Assembly (NCBI GenBank): GCA_022647765.1
Contig: JALCLH010000003.1
Span: forward strand, 124,001 to 188,000
Length of the DNA stretch: 64,000 nt
Direction of reading: 5' to 3'
From: Acidipropionibacterium sp.
GTDB taxonomy: Bacteria; Actinomycetota; Actinomycetes; Propionibacteriales; Propionibacteriaceae
Below, in pieces: positions 11,437 to 21,395 of the stretch. The first letter of the stretch is position 1, and the number at the start of each line of letters is the position of its first letter. The position numbers and the translations under genes were made by a program. The notes beneath the pieces were generated by a model. That model saw only the letters and a list, made by a program, of their open reading frames with translations. It was not told the origin of the DNA and searched no databases.

Positions 11437-12858
11437 GTGATGTCTGGGGTCCTCGGCAACGCCGCACTCGTTCTGCTCTTCGTCGTCATCGGCGGCGTCT
11501 TCTCGGCCGCCGAGATGGCCCTGGTCACCCTGCGCCAGTCCCAGGTCCAGTACCTGGCCGAGAGCAGGGGGACCCGCGGGCGGGCGATCGCCAACCTGGT
11601 CGCCGACCCCAACCGGTTCCTCTCCTCGGTCCAGATCGGCGTCACCCTGTCGGGATTCCTCGCCTCCGCCTTCGGCGGCGCGACCCTCGCCAAGGACCTG
11701 GACCCGCTCTTCCTGAGATGGGGGATGGCCCCGGCGGCGGCCAGCACCGTCTCCCTGGTGATCACCACGATGGTCATCTCCTACGTCTCGATCGTGCTCG
11801 GCGAGCTCACCGCCAAGCGGCTGGCGATGCAGCGGGCCGAGTCCTTCGCGCTGGTGCTGGGCCCGCTCACCAATGTCATCTCGGCGGTCTTCCGGCCGGT
11901 CATCTGGTTCCTCGGCGTCTCCACCGACGCCCTGGTCCGGATGCTCGGCGGGGATCCCGGCGCCGCGCGGTCCGAGATCAGCCAGGAGGAGCTGCGCTCC
12001 CTGGTGGTCTCCTCGGCGGCGCTGGGACCCGAGGAGCGCCGGATTCTCGACGAGGTCTTCGACGCCGGGGAGAAGTCCCTGCGCGAGGTGATGGTGCCGC
12101 GCACCGAGGTCGACTTCCTGCCCGGCGAGATGACCGCCGGCCAGGCCGCCGGCATGGTGCGCGACGGCTCCCACTCGCGCTACCCGGTGATCGACGGCTC
12201 GGTGGACCGGATCGCCGGATTCGTCCACGTCCGCGACCTGTTCCAGCTCGATCCGGTGGACCGGCACGCCAAGGTGGTGCAGCTGGCCCGCCCGGTGAAA
12301 TCGCTGCCCGACTCGGTCAAGGCGCTCAAGGCGCTGTCGGAGATGCGCCGGGATCACTCCCATCTGGCGGTGGTGCTCGACGAGTACGGCGGCACCGCCG
12401 GGATCGTCACCCTGGAGGATCTGGTCGAGGAGATCGTCGGCGACATCACCGACGAGTACGACACGGTCGCCCCCTCCGACGCGATGCATGCCCGGATGCG
12501 CGACGTCGACGGCCTGATGACCCTGGAGGAGTTCGCCGCCACCACCGGCCTGGTGCTGCCCGAGGGGCCCTATGACACGGTCGCCGGATACTTCATGTCG
12601 CGCTACGGGCAGGTGCCGGTCAAGGGCGCCCAGGTCCGGGTGCACCTGCGGCCGGTGGGCCAGCAGGAGCAGCCGGTGGACGCCGAGCAGACCCCGACCG
12701 TCGAGATGACGGTCACCGAGGTGGACGGGCGGCGGGCCGCCTGGCTGGACCTGCGGCGTCTCGATCAGGAGCCGGGAAAGAACGAGCAGGACCAGAACGA
12801 GCACGATCAGAACGCGCGCGATCAGCTTGCGCAGGGAACCCGGGGGACGCCCCGATGA
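11437..12858 (+). CDS. CorC/HlyC-type membrane protein (CNNM and CBS domains)
   Basis: The N-terminal region (about residues 1-190) is a CNNM/DUF21 membrane domain with FSAAEMALVTLR and four hydrophobic segments, including FLASAFGGATLA and VISYVSIVLGELTAKR. Two CBS repeats follow at about 205-330 (VMVPRTEVDFLP; DHSHLAVVLDEYGGTAGIVTLEDLVEEIVGDI). The last domain is a CorC_HlyC transporter-associated domain. Family members are linked to Mg2+/Co2+ efflux and are often misnamed hemolysins. The C-terminus has a degenerate NEQDQNEHDQNARDQ repeat. TAGTCT at 11424-11429 lies 7 nt before GTG 11437, so a leaderless start is likely; ATG 11440 is an alternative. Confidence 0.9.
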   Translation: MMSGVLGNAALVLLFVVIGGVFSAAEMALVTLRQSQVQYLAESRGTRGRAIANLVADPNRFLSSVQIGVTLSGFLASAFGGATLAKDLDPLFLRWGMAPAAASTVSLVITTMVISYVSIVLGELTAKRLAMQRAESFALVLGPLTNVISAVFRPVIWFLGVSTDALVRMLGGDPGAARSEISQEELRSLVVSSAALGPEERRILDEVFDAGEKSLREVMVPRTEVDFLPGEMTAGQAAGMVRDGSHSRYPVIDGSVDRIAGFVHVRDLFQLDPVDRHAKVVQLARPVKSLPDSVKALKALSEMRRDHSHLAVVLDEYGGTAGIVTLEDLVEEIVGDITDEYDTVAPSDAMHARMRDVDGLMTLEEFAATTGLVLPEGPYDTVAGYFMSRYGQVPVKGAQVRVHLRPVGQQEQPVDAEQTPTVEMTVTEVDGRRAAWLDLRRLDQEPGKNEQDQNEHDQNARDQLAQGTRGTPR

Positions 12859-14087
12859 GCGCCGGCCTGCTCGCCGACGGCGACGACGGCTCGGAGTTGC
12901 TCACCACCGCCGCGGTGGACCCCCTGCTGCGGGCCGCGGTCGGCCACGCCGGGGGTGAGCTCGAGTCCTGGCGGCTGGACCATGTCGACGCCAATCCGGG
13001 TCGCTCGACCACCGCCACCTACCTGGCCACGGTGAGCTGGCCCTACGGCACCCGATCGGAGCTGCTGGGGGTCAGCGCGCGCAGCACGGGCCCGGTGGCC
13101 GGCGACGCCAGGGCCAGGATCTTCGCCGACGGGGACCGCCGGGTCGCGGTCTGGCTGTACCCCGACGACCCGGACCTGCCCGGCCTGGCCCGGGCCGCCT
13201 CCCGCGACCGGATGGCCGAGCTCATCACCGAACTGAGGCTGGTGGGCCGACCGGTGAGCCCCTCCCAGCTGAGACTGCACATGATCGGCTACCGGCCCCG
13301 GCGTCGGGCGGTGCTGCGGGTCGAGCTCAACGATCCGGTCCGCGCCTTCTACGTGAAGGTGCTGCGCGAGCGGGTCTTCGACGAGGTCTGCTCCCGTCAC
13401 CGGATGCTGCTGGACGCCGGGGTTCCGGCCCCCCGGGTCCTGGCCACCACGAAGGACCACCTGCTGATCCTCGCCGAGCTGCCCGGCCGGCCGCTGGCCC
13501 GGGCCCTCTTCGACCGGGTCGACCCGTGCACCGCCGAGGATCTCATCGGCCTGCTGGACACCATGCCGGCCGAGGTCGCCGGGCTGCGGCGGCGTCCCCC
13601 CTGGAGCGAGGCGATCGAGCATTTCGCGCAGATGGTCGCCACCGCGATGCCCTCCCAGGCGCCGCGCCTGGAGTGGATGTCGACGCTCATCCAGGAGAGC
13701 CTGGCCGGCGTCCCCGAAGGCGATGAGCCGACCCATGGCGACTTCCACGAGGGACAGGTCCACGTCGCCGGCGGGAGGGTCTGCGGGGTGCTCGACGTCG
13801 ACACCATCGGGCCCGGCCGGCGGGCCGACGATCTGGCCTGTCTGGTCGCCCATCTCTCGACGGTCCAGCGGATGGACCAGCGCCAGGCCGCCCGGGTGCA
13901 CCATCTGATCCGGCGCTGGGTGCCGGTCTTCGACCAGCGGGTCGACCCCACCGAGCTGAGGCTGCGCGCCGCTGCGGTGATCATCTCGCTGGCCACCGGC
14001 CCCTACCGCGGCCAGGAGCCGCACTGGGAGCACGAGACGGTGAGCGTTCTGGACGCCGCGGAGGCCCTGGTCCGCCAGGTCGCCTGA
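12855..14087 (+). CDS. Aminoglycoside phosphotransferase-fold kinase, substrate unknown
   Basis: This 410-residue protein overlaps the preceding gene by ATGA, so the two are coupled. It has the APH/choline-kinase fold: an N-lobe (about 100-210), then EPTHGDFHEGQVHV (catalytic loop, with Gln in place of the usual Asn) and GVLDVDTIGPGRRADDLA (metal-binding Asp). The N-terminal 90 residues are not recognised and loosely recall actinobacterial maltokinase-like proteins. Nothing nearby identifies the substrate. Confidence 0.7.
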   Translation: MSAGLLADGDDGSELLTTAAVDPLLRAAVGHAGGELESWRLDHVDANPGRSTTATYLATVSWPYGTRSELLGVSARSTGPVAGDARARIFADGDRRVAVWLYPDDPDLPGLARAASRDRMAELITELRLVGRPVSPSQLRLHMIGYRPRRRAVLRVELNDPVRAFYVKVLRERVFDEVCSRHRMLLDAGVPAPRVLATTKDHLLILAELPGRPLARALFDRVDPCTAEDLIGLLDTMPAEVAGLRRRPPWSEAIEHFAQMVATAMPSQAPRLEWMSTLIQESLAGVPEGDEPTHGDFHEGQVHVAGGRVCGVLDVDTIGPGRRADDLACLVAHLSTVQRMDQRQAARVHHLIRRWVPVFDQRVDPTELRLRAAAVIISLATGPYRGQEPHWEHETVSVLDAAEALVRQVA

Positions 14088-14290
14088 TCCGGCGTCCGGC
14101 TGCGCCTCCGACCGTGCCTCGGATCGGCGGAATCTGAGCGCCGATTGTGACGATCTGGTCACGCTTGGGCCCGCAACCGCTCTCAGGCCTCCGGCGGGCC
14201 GACGGGTGGTCTACAGTCTTGAGCGCCTCGCGTCTGCGACAGCGGCGCGGGACCGCTCCGCTATCTTCGTCCTGCTCCAGGAGGCAGTCC
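14088..14290 (+). promoter_or_regulatory. Intergenic region upstream of the nucleoside ABC operon
   Basis: A possible -10 TACAGT is at 14212-14217 without a clear -35. AGGAGG at 14278-14283 is the ribosome binding site for the lipoprotein gene at GTG 14291. The roughly 70-nt leader shows no riboswitch fold that I recognise. Confidence 0.35.
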
Positions 14291-15409
14291 GTGAAGAAAT
14301 CAGTCCTCGCAGCATCAGCCGTGTTCTCGGCGATGGCCCTGTCCCTGTCGGCCTGCGCCCAGGCCCCGGACCAGTCGGGAGGCTCCAGCGCCTCCGCGTC
14401 GGCCGGTGCTGCCTCCGGGTCCGCCGGCACCGGCGCCTTCAAGGCCTGTATCGTCTCCGACTCCGCCGGATTCAGCGACAAGTCCTTCAACCAGACCTCC
14501 CTGGCCGGCCTCGAGAAGGCCGCCACGGACCTCAGCATCCCCACCGCAAAGGTCGAGTCCAAGGACGACAAGGACTATGCGGTCAACATCCAGTCGATGG
14601 TCGACGCCAAGTGCACGATCATCGTCTCGGTCGGCTTCCTGCTGGAGAAGGCGACGGTCGCCGCGGCGAAGGCCAACCCCAATATCGACTTCGCGATCGT
14701 CGACTCTCAGCCCCAGGACGCCCCGAAGAACCTCAAGCCGCTGATCTTCGACACCGCCGAGTCCTCCTTCATGGCCGGCTACCTCGCCGCCGGTATGACC
14801 AAGTCCGGCAAGGTCGGCACCTTCGGCGGCATGAAGATCCCGACGGTGACGATCTTCATGGACGGCTTCGCCCAGGGCGTCGACTACTACAACACCCAGA
14901 AGAAGAAGTCGGTCCAGGTCCTCGGATGGGACGCCAAGAAGCAGGACGGCCAGTTCGTCCCGCAGCCGAACCCCTTCCAGAATGTCGCGGGCGGCAAGAC
15001 GACCGCCCAGACGCTGATCAACCAGGGCGCCGACATCGTCCTGCCGGTGGCCGGCAACGCCGGTAACGGCGCTCTCCAGGTGGTGCAGTCCACCGGTGGC
15101 AAGGCCAACGCGATCTGGGTGGACGCCGATGGCTGCAAGACTCAGCCGAACTACTGCTCCAGCATCATCACCTCGGTGTACAAGGGCATGGATGTGGCCG
15201 TCTTCTCGGCCATCAAGTCCGCCAAGGACGGCTCCTTCTCCGGTGAGCCGTACATCGGCACGCTGGGCAACGGAGGCACCGGTCTGGCCCCCTTCCACGA
15301 CTTCGACGGCAAGGTCCCGGCCGACCTCAAGTCCGAGCTGACCACGATCAAGTCCGACATCGCCTCGGGCAAGATCAAGATCACCTCGACCGCTCAGCCC
15401 AAGAAGTGA
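14291..15409 (+). CDS. BMP-family nucleoside-binding lipoprotein of an ABC importer
   Basis: The start GTG 14291 is set by AGGAGG 8 nt upstream. The product has a lipoprotein signal peptide ending in the lipobox LSAC (Cys 22), a Ser/Ala-rich linker, then a PnrA/BmpA-type periplasmic-binding fold with CIVSDSAGFSDKSFNQ, YLAAGMTKSGKVGTFGG and GADIVLPVAGNAG. BMP proteins of this type bind purine or pyrimidine nucleosides. The ATPase and two permeases that follow, and cytidine deaminase after them, support nucleoside uptake. It acts outside the membrane, anchored by lipid. Confidence 0.9.
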   Translation: MKKSVLAASAVFSAMALSLSACAQAPDQSGGSSASASAGAASGSAGTGAFKACIVSDSAGFSDKSFNQTSLAGLEKAATDLSIPTAKVESKDDKDYAVNIQSMVDAKCTIIVSVGFLLEKATVAAAKANPNIDFAIVDSQPQDAPKNLKPLIFDTAESSFMAGYLAAGMTKSGKVGTFGGMKIPTVTIFMDGFAQGVDYYNTQKKKSVQVLGWDAKKQDGQFVPQPNPFQNVAGGKTTAQTLINQGADIVLPVAGNAGNGALQVVQSTGGKANAIWVDADGCKTQPNYCSSIITSVYKGMDVAVFSAIKSAKDGSFSGEPYIGTLGNGGTGLAPFHDFDGKVPADLKSELTTIKSDIASGKIKITSTAQPKK

Positions 15410-15549
15410 TCTGACGCCGATACCGGGCCGTGTGGGACCGGCCGGTCCTGCCAGCAGGCGGGGCCGGCCGGTCCTGATGCCCACGACCCACTGATGCAGG
15501 ACCGTCCCCAATCCCGGGGCCGCGTCCCACCGCGTGGAAGGAACTCCCC

Positions 15550-17219
15550 GTGACTATCAGCTCCAGCTCCCAGGGCGGCGCGAGCCTCCAGACCATCGGG
15601 GAGGACGCCACCTCGGCGCCGCCGGTGGCCGACGGACTGAGCCTCCGCGGCATCACCAAGCGGTTCGGCACCCTGACCGCCAACGACCACATCGACCTGG
15701 ACATCGTCCCGGGCCGGATCCACTGCCTGTTGGGGGAGAACGGGGCCGGCAAGTCGACCCTGATGAACATCCTCTACGGGCTGCTGGAGGCCGATGAGGG
15801 GACCATCTCCATCGACGGCGTCGAGCAGCACTTCGACAATCCGAAGCAGGCGATGGCCGCCGGCATCGGAATGGTGCACCAGCACTTCATGCTGGTCGAG
15901 GTGTTCACCGTCGCCGAGAACATCATCCTGGGCCGCGAGCCCTCCCGGGCCGGGGCCCTCGACATGGGCCGGGCCCGCGCCGGCGTCCGGGAGCTGTCCG
16001 ACCGCTACCACCTCGAGGTCAATCCGGACGCCCTGGTGGAGAATCTTCCGGTCGGCGTCCAGCAGCGCGTCGAGATCCTCAAATCTCTGGCCAATGACGC
16101 GAAGTTCCTCATCTTCGACGAGCCCACCGCGGTGCTCACCCCCCAGGAGATCGACGAGCTGATGGCGGTGATGCGGGCCCTGCGCGACGAGGGCCGGGCG
16201 ATCGTCTTCATCACCCACAAGCTGCACGAGGTGCGCGCCATCGCCGACGACATCACGGTGATCCGGCGTGGCACGGTGGTCGGCACCGCCCGCCCCAGCG
16301 ACTCCGAGGGCCGGCTCGCCGAGATGATGGTCGGCCGGGCGGTCAACCTGGTGGTCGACAAGGAGCCCGCCGACCCCGGGGACACCCGCCTGGAGATCGA
16401 CCACCTCACGGTGGCCGACGACACCGGCGCGGTGATGGTCGACGACGTCTCCCTCCGGGTCGCCGGCGGGGAGATCCTGTGCATCGCCGGCGTCCAGGGC
16501 AATGGCCAGACCGAGCTGTCCGAGGCCCTGCTGGGCACCGTGCGGCCCAGCTCGGGCCGGATCCTCATCGACGGCGTCGAGACCGGCTCGATGAGCCCCG
16601 GCCAGACCATCCGCACCGGGCTCGGCTTCGTCCCGAGGACCGCCAGCGGGACGGCTTCGTCGGGGAGTACTCGGTGGCCCAGAACCTCGTCCTCAACCAC
16701 ATCGAGGACTACTCCCGGGCCGGCAGCCTGCGGCTCGGCGAGATCCGCAGGAACGCCGTCGACCGGGTCGAGGAGTTCGACATCCGGACCCCCTCGGTCG
16801 ACCTGCCGGTGCGATCCCTGTCGGGCGGCAATCAGCAGAAGGTGGTGCTGGCCCGCGAACTGTCCCGCGAGCTCAGCGTGCTGGTCGCCTCGCAGCCCAC
16901 CCGCGGCGTCGACGTCGGCGCCATCGAGTTCCTGCACAAGCGGCTGGTCGCCGAGCGCGACAGGGGCACCGCGGTGCTCATCGTCTCCACCGAGCTGGAC
17001 GAGATCGAGGCGCTGGCCGACCGGGTCGCGGTGATGTACCGCGGACGGGTGGTCGGGGTGGTGCCCGCCGGCACCCCCAGAGACGTCCTCGGCCTGATGA
17101 TGGCCGGGATCGGCTACCAGGAGGCGCTCGCCAGCGCCACCTCGTCTCGTCCGCCCCACGATCGACCGGCCGGCCGCGGGGATCACCACACCGAGGAGGT
17201 CTCCGATGAGCACGAGTGA
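15550..17219 (+). CDS. Nucleoside ABC importer, two-domain ATP-binding protein, frameshifted
   Basis: Two ABC ATPase domains in one chain, as in RbsA/YufO-type importers. Domain 1 (about residues 25-260) has Walker A GENGAGKST, an NLPVGVQQRVEI signature region and Walker B FLIFDEPTAVLTP. Domain 2 (about 280-540) has the degenerate Walker A GVQGNGQTELSE, the signature LSGGNQQKVVLAREL and VASQPTRGVDVGA. The frame changes at about 16636: restoring one G in CCGAGGAC gives the family sequence GFVPEDRQRDGFV, so this is a one-base deletion. The 3' end overlaps the next start by 14 nt. Confidence 0.92.
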
Positions 17220-18514
17220 GACGCCGTCCCAGAAGAACGCCGAGGATCGGGACCAGGAGGTCCCTGGAGCAGGACATCCCGGAGCAGGACGTCCCGGTGA
17301 CCAGCCATGAGGCGGCCGCCGTGCAGGAGCAGCGGGCCCGCCGCGGGTTCCCGTGGAACGAGCTGTGGGTGACGGTGGCCGCCTTCGTGCTGGCCTTCAT
17401 CGTCTCCGCGTTCATCATGGTGCTCGCCGACCCGACCATCTCCAAGGAGTGGTCCTACGTCTTCAGCCGCCCGGACGCGCTGGTGGACTCCTGGGCGAAG
17501 ATCTCGGGGGCCTATGTGGCGCTGTTCCAGGGGGCCTTCGGGTCCTGGACGGCGATCACCGCCACCACCGCCCAGGCCGCCCCGCTGATCTGCGGCGGCC
17601 TGGCCATCGGGCTGGCCTTCAAGGCCGGCCTGTTCAACATCGGCGGCCAGGGCCAGGCGATCGCCGGCGCCACCCTGTCGGCCTGGGTGGGATTCAACTT
17701 CCACAGCCTGCCGCTGGCCCCCCACCTCATCCTGGCGATGCTCGCCGGGCTGATCGGCGGCGCGGTCTGGGGAGGCATCGCCGGCGTCCTGCGGGCCAAG
17801 GCCGGGGCCAATGAGGTGATCGTCACCATCATGCTCAACTACATCGCCTCCGGCCTGCTGGCCTGGCTGCTCACCACCAAGCTCTTCCAGATGCCCGGGC
17901 GCACCGACCCGATCGCGCCGCCGGTCGACTGGACCGCCACCTTCCCCAGGCTGGAGGGCTCCCAGCTGCACCTGGGCTTCTTCCTCGCCCTGCTGCTGGC
18001 GGTGGTCACCTGGTGGCTGCTCGACCGCACCCGGCTGGGATTCCACATCAAGGCGGTGGGCGCCAACCCGCACGCCTCGGCGACCGCCGGGATGAAGGTC
18101 GACCGGGTGATCGCGATCACCATGATCATCTCCGGCGCGCTGGCCGGATTCGCCGGCGTCGAGGTGGCGCTGGGCCCGATATCCGGCGCCACCCCCACCC
18201 AGCTGTCCATCGGGCTGGTCGGCTCGATCGGCTTCGACGCCATCACGGTGGCCCTGCTGGGCCGCTCCCGGCCCTTCGGCATCGTGCTCGCCGGGCTGTT
18301 CTGGGGGGCGATGAGCCAGGGCGGCCTGCGGATGCAGGCGCTGGCCCAGACCCCGCTGGACCTGGTGAGCGTCATCCAGGCGGTCATCGTGATGTTCGTG
18401 GCGGCCCCGATGCTGGTCAAGACCATCCTGCCGTTCCTCAAGACGGCCCAAGAACGTCGGCACGGACGCAGCACCAGGCCCGGGTCCGACCCGAAGTCGG
18501 GAGCACTGGCATGA
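17206..18514 (+). CDS. Nucleoside ABC importer permease 1, frameshift near the start
   Basis: BPD_transp_2-type permease with about ten membrane segments; AFKAGLFNIGGQGQ is typical of BMP-linked nucleoside permeases, and GANEVIVTIMLNYIA is another family signature. An ATG at 17206 overlaps the ATPase gene but runs out of frame after about 17 codons (around 17260). The main frame then runs to 18514. One extra base in the AGGAGGTCCC run explains it. Alternatively the real start is GTG 17297, which lies in the main frame with GGAGCAGGA upstream, so the break may not matter. Confidence 0.9.
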
Positions 18515-19888
18515 GTCCTCGCAATATCCGCGTCCCGCGTCCCGCCGAGTCCGATCCGGTCGCCGCCGGGGTGACGCCGCCCGTCCCGTCTGCGACGGCA
18601 ACCGATCAGCCCTGCCGGGAGCCGATGAGATCGAACTGGTCCATATCGAGTCCCGCGAGGCCCGCACCCACCGGCTGTCCACCGCGGTGCTCATCGGCCT
18701 GATGGCGGTGATCCTGCTCTGGCTGGTGACGATGACCAGCGGGGTGGCGCATTTCTCCTTCGCCGACGCCCTGGCCACCCACAAGCTCGGCACGCTGAGC
18801 CTTCCCGGCGTCCCGGTGGTGCTGATCTGCGGTCTGGCCTGCGCGGCCGCGGCCGTCGGGCTGTTCCTGGGCCGCAGCCGCAGGCGATCTCGGTGACCTC
18901 GGCGGTGGTGGCCGGGGCGGCCATCATCATCGGCTTCCTGACCTGGGCCGCGGCCGGCGCGAACCTGCCCTTCCAGGTCGCCAGCCAGATGCAGGGCACC
19001 ATCTCGCTGGCCACCCCGCTGATCCTGGGCGCCCTGTGCGGCGTGATGTGCGAGCGCTCGGGGGTGGTCAACGTGGCCATCGAGGGTCAGATGCTCACCG
19101 CCGCCTTCGCCGCGGCCCTGGTCGGCTCGCTCACCCACTCGATCGCGGCGGCGATCTTCGCCGCGGTCATCGCGGGGCTCGCGATGGCGGCCCTGCTGGC
19201 CGTCTTCACCATCAAGTACTTCGTCGACCAGGTGGTGATGGGAGTGGTGGTCAACCTCTTCGCCGCCGGCCTCACCGGCTTCCTCTACAACCAGTTGATG
19301 GGCCAGGACACCGAGAAGTACAACAGCGCCCCGATCATGAACCAGATCGCCATCCCCGGTATCTCCAAGATCCCCTTCTTCGGGCCGGTGCTGTTCGACC
19401 AGACGATCCTGGTGTACATCGCGGTGTGCTGCATCCCGCTGGTCTACCTGCTGCTGTGGCACACCCGGTGGGGGCTGAGAGTGCGCTCGGTCGGCGAGCA
19501 TCCCGAGGCCGCCGACACGGTCGGCATCTCGGTGGTCGGCATCCGCTGGTCGGGGGTGCTGGCCGGCGGCGTGCTGGCCGGGCTGGGCGGGGCCTATTTC
19601 ACCATCGGGACGGTCGGCGCCTTCTCCAAGGACATCACCGTCGGCAATGGGTTCATCGCCCTGGCGGCCCTCATCATGGGCCGCTGGCGCCCGGGCCTGG
19701 CCGCCGTGATGGCCCTGTTCTTCGCCTTCCTCACCCAGCTGTCCACCGAGCTGGGACCCCTCGGCACGCCGATGCCCAGCCAGTTCCTGCTGCTGCTGCC
19801 CTACCTGGCGACCATCGTCGCGGTGGCCGGGCTGGTCGGCAAGGTCCGGGCGCCGGCCGCCGACGGCACCCCGTTCATCAAGGAGTGA
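18511..19888 (+). CDS. Nucleoside ABC importer permease 2, frameshifted twice
   Basis: The start ATG 18511 overlaps the permease 1 stop. Three frames in sequence give one protein: an N-terminal leader, then SREARTHRLSTAVLIGLMAVILLW, then from about 18880 PQAISVTSAVVAGAAI and the conserved core MCERSGVVNVAIEGQML, VVNLFAAGLTGFLYNQ, VRSVGEHPEAADTVGI. The breaks fall at about 18610-18630 and 18870-18880, in GC-rich runs. The combined product matches the usual second permease of nucleoside importers. Membrane-embedded; partner of permease 1. Confidence 0.9.
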
Positions 19889-19892
19889 CTGC

Positions 19893-20345
19893 GTGAGCGA
19901 TCCGCAGATCGACTGGCAGGAGCTGCGCCGAGCCGCGCGGGAGATGACCGGGCACGCCTACGCCCCCTACTCGCACTACCCGGTGGGGGCGGCGGGGCTG
20001 GTCGACGACGGCCGGATCGTGGTCGGCTGCAATGTGGAGAACGCCGCCTACGGGGTCGACCTGTGCGCCGAGTGCGGGCTGATCAGCTCGCTGGTCGCCG
20101 GTGGCGGCGGGCGGCTGGTGGCCTTCTGCTGCGTCGACGCCTCCGGGACGACGATCATGCCGTGCGGGCGCTGCCGCCAGCTGCTGTGGGAGCATGGCGG
20201 TGCGGCGCTGACGGTCGACACCCCGCTCGGCCTGCGCCCGATGTCGGATGTGCTGCCGCAGGCCTTCGACGCCGGGGATCTGGACGCCGTTGCCGGCACC
20301 GATCCCGCTGCCGGCCCGGAAGACGCAGGAAGGACGCCCCGATGA
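19893..20345 (+). CDS. cdd: Cytidine deaminase
   Basis: Converts cytidine and deoxycytidine to uridine and deoxyuridine in pyrimidine salvage. Zinc-site motifs: NVENAAYGVDLCAE (catalytic Glu nearby) and MPCGRCRQLL. The product is 150 residues, slightly longer than usual because of an acidic Ala/Gly/Asp-rich tail. GTG 19893 is only 5 nt after the permease stop, with AAGGAG inside the permease 3' end, so it belongs to the importer operon. Confidence 0.95.
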   Translation: MSDPQIDWQELRRAAREMTGHAYAPYSHYPVGAAGLVDDGRIVVGCNVENAAYGVDLCAECGLISSLVAGGGGRLVAFCCVDASGTTIMPCGRCRQLLWEHGGAALTVDTPLGLRPMSDVLPQAFDAGDLDAVAGTDPAAGPEDAGRTPR

Positions 20346-21292
20346 TCACCGCCGCCGCCGACGGCTCCTCGCTGGACAATCCGGGACCGGCCGGCTGGGC
20401 CTGGTACATCGACGACTCGCAGTGGGCCGCCGGGGGCTGGCCCCGCGGCACCAACAACATGGGCGAGCTGATGGCGGTGCTGGACCTGCTGCGCTCCACC
20501 GCCGCAGCGGGGCTGTCCGATGAACCGCTCACCGTGCTGTGCGACTCCCAGTACGCCATCAACTGCTGCACCAAGTGGATTCCCGGCTGGAAGAAGCGCG
20601 GCTGGAAGAAGCGGGACGGCAAGGCCGTGCTCAACCGGGGACTGCTCGAGCAGCTCGACGAGGCGCTGACCGGCCGCCGGATCACCTTCGAGTGGGTCAA
20701 GGGCCATGCCGGGCACCGGATGAACGAGGCCGCCGACCATCGCGCCAGGGCCGCCGCCACCGCCTATCGGGACGGGACGCCGGTCGACGCCGGGCCCGGC
20801 ATCTCCGGAGCCGGCCCGGCCTCGGCAGCTCTGGCGAACAGTTCCTCCGAGGGGTCCGAACCTCCAGAATCCGGGTCGGGGGAGTCCGAGGCTCAGGCAC
20901 CCGATCAGGCCGGGCTCTTCGCCCTGCCCGAGACCCCGCTCACCCCCGACCAGAAGCTGCTGGTCGAGCTCACCCGGCTGGAGAAGCTCGCCCTCTCCGA
21001 CCAGGTCCGCGGCGACCCGGCGCAGATGTCGGAGCTGCTGGCCCCCGATTTCGTCGAGCACGGCGCGAGCGGGCGGCTGTGGACCCGGGGGCGTCTGCTG
21101 GCCGAGCTGGCCCCGCTGGCGTCCCGCCCCAAGTTCGAGGCCCTGGCCCTGATGCGCCTGGGCCCCGACACCGTGCTGCTGCGCTGGCGGGAGCGCACCG
21201 GCTCCAAGGTGGTGCTGCGCGCCTCGATCTGGTCTCGCGGAGGCGCTCACGGCTGGCGGATGCGGTTCCACCAGGCCACTCCGGTGAGGTGA
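20342..21292 (+). CDS. RNase HI domain fused to an NTF2/DUF4440-like domain
   Basis: ATG 20342 overlaps the cdd stop (ATGA). Residues 1-145 form an RNase HI domain with ADGSSLDNPGPAGWAWY (first Asp), NMGELMAVLDLL (Glu), LCDSQYAINC (second Asp) and HAGHRMNEAADHRA (His, final Asp); all catalytic residues are present. After a Ser/Glu/Pro-rich linker, residues about 195-316 resemble a SnoaL/DUF4440-type fold (KLLVELTRLEKLALS, MSELLAPDFVEHGASG, WRMRFHQATPV). Fusions of RNase HI to other domains are known in actinobacteria. The role of this one is unclear. Confidence 0.8.
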   Translation: MITAAADGSSLDNPGPAGWAWYIDDSQWAAGGWPRGTNNMGELMAVLDLLRSTAAAGLSDEPLTVLCDSQYAINCCTKWIPGWKKRGWKKRDGKAVLNRGLLEQLDEALTGRRITFEWVKGHAGHRMNEAADHRARAAATAYRDGTPVDAGPGISGAGPASAALANSSSEGSEPPESGSGESEAQAPDQAGLFALPETPLTPDQKLLVELTRLEKLALSDQVRGDPAQMSELLAPDFVEHGASGRLWTRGRLLAELAPLASRPKFEALALMRLGPDTVLLRWRERTGSKVVLRASIWSRGGAHGWRMRFHQATPVR

Positions 21293-21382
21293 TGCGGGCG
21301 ACCCGGCCGGCGTCCCGGTTCTGAACTGCGTGCCTGCGGCGTCCCCGTTCTGAGCGGCGCGCGGCCTGCGGGACGGGACCGA

Positions 21383-21395
21383 TAAGCTGGACGCT
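21383..21395 (+). promoter_or_regulatory. TANNNT -10 element directly before metG
   Basis: TAAGCT at 21383-21388 is followed by 7 nt and ATG 21396, without a Shine-Dalgarno sequence. It fits the leaderless pattern seen elsewhere in the window. Confidence 0.4.

Noticed and set aside
17183..19501. Long minus-strand open frame opposite the nucleoside permeases
   Set aside because: Antisense shadow with low-complexity His/Gln/Gly-rich sequence; the plus-strand permeases are unambiguous.
15550..19888. Programmed ribosomal frameshifting in the ABC importer genes
   Set aside because: The changes differ in direction and site, lack a shared slippery sequence plus structure, and similar breaks occur in unrelated genes, so sequence error is simpler.
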